Part shown: piece by piece, positions 60,989 to 64,000 of the stretch
How the letters are laid out: every line of letters begins with the position of its first letter
Position numbering within the stretch: position 1 is the stretch's first letter
Assembly: GCA_003161255.1 (NCBI GenBank)
Contig: PMOQ01000091.1
Location: 1-64,000, forward strand
Source: Acidimicrobiaceae bacterium
GTDB lineage: Bacteria; Actinomycetota; Acidimicrobiia; Acidimicrobiales; RAAP-2
DNA length: 64,000 nt
Direction of reading: 5' to 3'
Notes under the pieces: model-generated
What the model was told of the DNA's origin: nothing
The model's database searches: none
The model's input: only the letters and a program-made list of their open reading frames with translations
Translations under genes and position numbers: made by a program

Positions 60989-61417
60989 ATGGCCGACACC
61001 GCGTTGTTCTTCGATGATGTCAAAGAGGGCGACCAGGCACCCGAGTTCAGCCACGAGCTGAGCCGCACCGATCTGGTGCGGTACGCCGGCGCCTCGGGGG
61101 ACTTCAACCCCATGCACCACGACGAGGTCCAGGCCCAAGCGGCCGGGCTGCCCAGCGTGTTCGGCCACGGCATGTTCACGATGGGGATGCTCGGCAAGGC
61201 GCTCACCGACTACGTCGGGGTGGGGAGCCTGCGGGTCTACAAGGTGCGCTTCACCAAGCAGACCTGGCCCGGCGAGCAGCTCGCCACCAAGATCACGGTG
61301 AAGAAGAAGTACGACGAGCACGGTGAGCACCGGGTCGACCTCGACTGCGAGGTGGTGAACGGGAACGGCGAGGCCAAGGTCAGTGGCGTGGCCGTCGCCG
61401 CACTGCCGACCCGGTAG
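60989..61417 (+). CDS. MaoC-like (R)-enoyl-CoA hydratase
   Basis: 142-aa hot-dog fold hydratase. The hydratase-2 motif ASGDFNPMHHDE has Asp38 and His43, and GHGMFTMGMLGKAL follows. Adds water to an enoyl-CoA, or to a steroid side-chain enoyl-CoA in ChsH1-type relatives. ATG at 60989 is chosen over the longer frame. First gene of the rightward operon. Confidence 0.9.
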   Translation: MADTALFFDDVKEGDQAPEFSHELSRTDLVRYAGASGDFNPMHHDEVQAQAAGLPSVFGHGMFTMGMLGKALTDYVGVGSLRVYKVRFTKQTWPGEQLATKITVKKKYDEHGEHRVDLDCEVVNGNGEAKVSGVAVAALPTR

Positions 61418-61426
61418 CGACCGGGC

Positions 61427-61825
61427 GTGCGCTTCGACCTCCCGGCGCCCGATTCCGAGACCGAGCCCTTCTGGGACGCGGCCCGCGACGGGCGTCTGCT
61501 GATCAAGCGCTGCGCCGACTGCGGCGCCGCCCACTTCTATCCCCGCCCGTTCTGCCCGGTGTGTTGGAGCCGCGCGGTCGACTGGGAGCAAGCCAGCGGC
61601 CAGGCCGCCCTGTACACCTGGTCCGTGGTGCACCAGAACGACCTGCCGCCGTTCGGGGAGCGGGTCCCGTATGTGGCGGCGGTCGTAGACCTCGCCGAAG
61701 GGCCCCGCATGATGACCAACGTCGTCGACTGCGACTCCGACGCGCTCACCGTCGGCATGGCGTTGCAGGTCGCCTACCGCGAGCTCGACGAGGAGTTCAC
61801 CGTCCCCGTCTTCGTCCCCGCCTGA
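61427..61825 (+). CDS. DUF35 Zn-ribbon/OB-fold protein
   Basis: 132-aa Zn-ribbon followed by OB-fold. RCADC (Cys29, Cys32) and CPVC (Cys43, Cys46) bind zinc; PYVAAVVDLAEGPRMMTNVVDC and GMALQVAY form the OB-fold. DUF35 proteins are obligate partners of thiolase-fold enzymes such as Ltp2 or of MaoC proteins, where they bind acyl-CoA. GTG start at 61427, 9 bp after the MaoC gene. Confidence 0.88.
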   Translation: MRFDLPAPDSETEPFWDAARDGRLLIKRCADCGAAHFYPRPFCPVCWSRAVDWEQASGQAALYTWSVVHQNDLPPFGERVPYVAAVVDLAEGPRMMTNVVDCDSDALTVGMALQVAYRELDEEFTVPVFVPA

Positions 61826-61827
61826 TC

Positions 61828-62205
61828 ATGGCGCCCCGCGACGACTGGACGTTTCCCTTCGAGGAGCCGCTCCACCAGGTGTTCCCCGCCCTCCACGAGG
61901 CCCAGAACTCGTGGATGAGCCAGATCGATTCGCTGTCCGCACCCGACCGCAAGACCCACGAGCTCATCCGCCTGGTGTGCACGGTCGCGCTCCGCAACGC
62001 GGCCGGGGTCCAGCGCCACGCCCGCCTCGCCGCCGAGGTCGGCGCCACCTGGGACGAGATCCTCGGCTCGATCATGCTGTCGTGTCCCGGCTTCGGGTTG
62101 CTCCCCGCGGTCGAGGCGATCCCCCACGCCCGGCGGGGCTTCAAGTCGGCCCGCGACCCCGAACGTGACTTCGAAGAGGAGCCTGATGACGACGACCACC
62201 GGTGA
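61828..62205 (+). CDS. CMD/AhpD-like protein lacking the catalytic cysteines
   Basis: 125 aa. SLSAPDRKTHELIRLVCTVALRN, GVQRHARLAAEVGATWDEILGSIM is the CMD core helix pair. The CxxC (or ExxxCxxH) site is replaced by VQRHA, so peroxidase activity is not expected; a structural or isomerase role is possible. Starts ATG at 61828, 2 bp after the DUF35 stop; ends 20 nt inside the next DUF35 gene. Confidence 0.82.
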   Translation: MAPRDDWTFPFEEPLHQVFPALHEAQNSWMSQIDSLSAPDRKTHELIRLVCTVALRNAAGVQRHARLAAEVGATWDEILGSIMLSCPGFGLLPAVEAIPHARRGFKSARDPERDFEEEPDDDDHR

Positions 62206-62614
62206 CGTCCCGTTCCGGATCCTGCCCAAGATCGGCGACCGCAACGCCCATTTCTGGCAGGGCGGGCGCGACGGCGAGCTGCGCTTCCAGCGCTGCCGCC
62301 AGTGCGGCTACTACCTGCATCCCCCCGCGGTGATCTGCCCGAAATGCTGGTCCAAGGACATCGGCGTCGAGGCGGTGTCGGGGCGCGCCGACGTCCTGGC
62401 GTTCTCGATCAACTACCAGCCGTGGATGCCCGGGCCGGAGCTTCCGTTCGTGCTCGCCATCGTCCACCCCGTCGAGCAAGACGACCTGCGCCTGACCACC
62501 AACATCGTGAACTGCCCGCCCGACGACGTCCGCATCGGCATGCCGGTCCAGGTCATCTTCGAACCCCACGTCGAGGACGAGGTGTGGATCCCGCTCTTCG
62601 AACCCGCGCCGTGA
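62186..62614 (+). CDS. DUF35 Zn-ribbon/OB-fold protein (second)
   Basis: 142 aa. Zn-ribbon Cys37, Cys40 (RCRQC) and Cys51, Cys54 (CPKC), OB-fold LPFVLAIVHPVEQDDLRLTTNIVNCPPDDVRIGMPVQV. The ATG at 62186 has gaggag 6 nt upstream. It is the immediate upstream neighbour of the thiolase-fold gene and is the likelier partner of that enzyme; the other DUF35 may pair with MaoC. Confidence 0.88.
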   Translation: MTTTTGDVPFRILPKIGDRNAHFWQGGRDGELRFQRCRQCGYYLHPPAVICPKCWSKDIGVEAVSGRADVLAFSINYQPWMPGPELPFVLAIVHPVEQDDLRLTTNIVNCPPDDVRIGMPVQVIFEPHVEDEVWIPLFEPAP

Positions 62615-62672
62615 CCACCCACCCGACCCGGGCCATCCCGAGCCGGCGTCCCCCGACCCGAGGAGCACCTGC

Positions 62673-63890
62673 GTGAGCGAGTCCGACGAGCTGATCGGTG
62701 AGCGCCGCGCCGTGCTGAGCGGTATCGGACAGTCCGACATCGGGCGTCGCCTCTACCGAGACCCCCTCGAGCTCACGGTCGACGCCTGCCTCGGCGCGAT
62801 CGCCGACGCGGGGCTCACCACCGCCGACATCGACGGCATCGCCACCTACCCGGGCGGCACGGACAGCCCGGCCGGGTTCTCGGGGGCGGGCGTCACCGAC
62901 GTCCAAGAGGCGCTGCGCCTCAACCTCAGCTGGTACACCGGCGGACTCGAGCTGCCCAGCCAGCTCGGCGCGGTGATCAACGCGGTGCTGGCCGTGTCGG
63001 CCGGGCTGGCCCGCCACGTCCTGTGCTTCCGCACCGTGTTCGAAGGCAGCGCGCAAGGCACCAAGGGCCGGGCCGCGGTGATGCCCGGCGGCGAGAACCG
63101 CAGCGGCGGGTTCCGCGCCAGCGGCTTCATGGAATGGCTCCTGCCGTTCTCCGCCCCGTCGGCCGCGGTGTGGATCGCGATGTTCGCCAACCGCCACTTC
63201 CACGAGTACGGCACCACCCGCGAGCAGCTCGCCCAGATCGCCCTCAACGCCCGACGCAACGCCGAGGTGAACCCGAAGGCGATCTACCGCGACCCGATGA
63301 CGATGGACGACTACCTCTCGGCCCGGATGATCTCGTCGCCCCTGTGCCTTTTCGACTGCGACGTGCCCTGCGACGGCGGCACCGCAATGATCGTCTCGCG
63401 GCGCGACACCGTCGCCGACCTGCGCAAGCCGCCCCTCGCGGTCGAAGCGGTCGGCACCGCGTTTCACGGCCGCCCGGGGTGGGACCAGTACTACGACCTC
63501 ACCACGATGGCCGTGCAGGACGCCGGCACCCAGCTGTGGGAACGGACCGACCTGCGGCCCGGCGACGTCCAAGTCGCCGAGATGTACGACGGCTTCTCGT
63601 TCATCACCATGTGCTGGCTCGAGGCGATGCAGTTCTGCGGCAAGGGGGAGTCCGGCCCGTTCGTCGAGGGCGGCCAGCGAATCGCCCGCGACGGTGAGCT
63701 GCCCCTCAACACCGCAGGCGGGCAGCTCTCGGCCGGCCGGCTCCACGGCTTCGGGTTCCTCCACGAAGCGTGCGTGCAGCTGTGGGGAGAAGGCGGGGAG
63801 CGCCAGGTCCCCGGCGACCCCGAGATCGGCGTCGCCTGCGCCGGGGGCGGGCCGCTCGCCGGCGCGCTGCTCTTGACCCGCGGGCGATGA
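62673..63890 (+). CDS. Thiolase-fold lipid-transfer protein/aldolase (Ltp2-like)
   Basis: 405 aa. RAVLSGIGQSDIGRR, LTTADIDGIATYPGGTD, VAEMYDGFSFITMCW, NTAGGQLSAGRLHGFGFLHEA and ACAGGGPLAGALLL mark the SCP2-thiolase fold. The nucleophilic Cys of true thiolases is missing from its expected position near residue 90, as in Ltp2 retro-aldolases, where the Tyr of YDGF acts. With DUF35 it would cleave a hydroxyacyl-CoA C-C bond. GTG start at 62673. Confidence 0.88.
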   Translation: MSESDELIGERRAVLSGIGQSDIGRRLYRDPLELTVDACLGAIADAGLTTADIDGIATYPGGTDSPAGFSGAGVTDVQEALRLNLSWYTGGLELPSQLGAVINAVLAVSAGLARHVLCFRTVFEGSAQGTKGRAAVMPGGENRSGGFRASGFMEWLLPFSAPSAAVWIAMFANRHFHEYGTTREQLAQIALNARRNAEVNPKAIYRDPMTMDDYLSARMISSPLCLFDCDVPCDGGTAMIVSRRDTVADLRKPPLAVEAVGTAFHGRPGWDQYYDLTTMAVQDAGTQLWERTDLRPGDVQVAEMYDGFSFITMCWLEAMQFCGKGESGPFVEGGQRIARDGELPLNTAGGQLSAGRLHGFGFLHEACVQLWGEGGERQVPGDPEIGVACAGGGPLAGALLLTRGR

Positions 63891-64000
63891 CGGGCGAGGA
63901 GCCGCCGACCCGGGAGGCGGGGTCGCGCCGCTTCGTCGCCGGGCTCGTCGGCATCAGTGTCTTCGGCCTGATCCTGCGGGTCGTCTACGTCCTCACCGTC
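63887..64000 (+). CDS. Start of a membrane protein, possibly a GT39-like glycosyltransferase (partial)
   Basis: ATG at 63887 overlaps the thiolase stop (ATGA). The 38 visible residues are a basic N-terminus then FVAGLVGISVFGLILRVVYVLTV, resembling the first TM helix of GT39/PMT or ArnT-type glycosyltransferases (LR-Y-L pattern). The gene runs off the window; assignment is tentative. Confidence 0.5.
   Translation, partial: MTGEEPPTREAGSRRFVAGLVGISVFGLILRVVYVLTV

Noticed and set aside
60269-61633. 454-codon leftward frame opposite MaoC and DUF35
   Set aside because: Antisense shadow; the plus-strand MaoC and DUF35 frames have intact family motifs.

Overview
The window is about 64 kb of high-GC DNA (one tRNA, roughly 70 protein genes) from an actinobacterium. 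The lineage call is inference, probably Acidimicrobiia or a near relative. It rests on a mycothiol-conjugate amidase (Mca), a pspA-htpX-pspAB operon, a DUF3151 gene, F420/flavin luciferase-like oxidoreductases, group II truncated haemoglobin, actinobacterial ClpS, and frequent GTG/TTG starts with 4-nt ATGA/GTGA overlaps.

Left part (1-24 kb): small redox and accessory genes, mostly in single units. They include truncated haemoglobin, a DinB-fold protein, tRNA-Gly(TCC), a PPOX-family protein, a PAQR/TrhA membrane protein, a ketopantoate-reductase-like enzyme and a haemerythrin protein. Next comes a divergent four-gene set (6.4-10.0 kb): PIG-L deacetylase and CelD-type GNAT on one strand, GT-A glycosyltransferase and a second PIG-L on the other. 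It looks like a pathway that makes, deacetylates and re-acylates an amino-sugar glycoside. It is followed by a drug/lipid ABC exporter pair, two VOC proteins, three aldo/keto reductases, two methyltransferases (one frameshifted), a secreted phosphoesterase, and a P450 translationally coupled to its [3Fe-4S] ferredoxin.

Middle part (24-44 kb): envelope and redox genes (DipZ-type CcdA-thioredoxin fusion, DUF1272 zinc protein, acyl-CoA desaturase, EAL phosphodiesterase with a dead GGDEF domain, alpha/beta hydrolase). Then come clpS, an acyl-CoA dehydrogenase divergent from a TetR regulator, DUF3151, an orphan ParA, a channel-like membrane protein, DedA, a stand-alone RecB-type Fe-S nuclease, a DsbA-fold protein, a GNAT, an F420 oxidoreductase, purK-purE and a YdjC deacetylase.

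Right part (44-55 kb): Mca, the pspA-htpX-pspAB envelope-stress operon, a protein tyrosine phosphatase, PhhB, fumC and nfo. A hipBA toxin-antitoxin locus follows, with clear palindromic operators; its hipA reading frame is broken by one base, leaving a HipS-like N-terminal piece and a HipT-like kinase. Then a luciferase-like oxidoreductase, prolyl iminopeptidase, a possible tiny coupled ORF and a His-rich membrane-anchored protein.

The right end (55.3-64 kb) is one bidirectional catabolic cluster around a 41-bp intergenic region that holds a perfect 14-nt palindrome overlapping a TTGACA hexamer. Leftward run P450, a divergent isochorismatase-fold protein, two SDRs, an amidohydrolase and a secreted protein. 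Rightward run MaoC hydratase, DUF35, a CMD-like protein, a second DUF35, an Ltp2-like thiolase-fold protein and the start of a membrane protein that may be a glycosyltransferase. The set resembles steroid side-chain retro-aldol modules but combines the parts differently; I consider this and the amino-sugar cluster the best candidates for undescribed biology.
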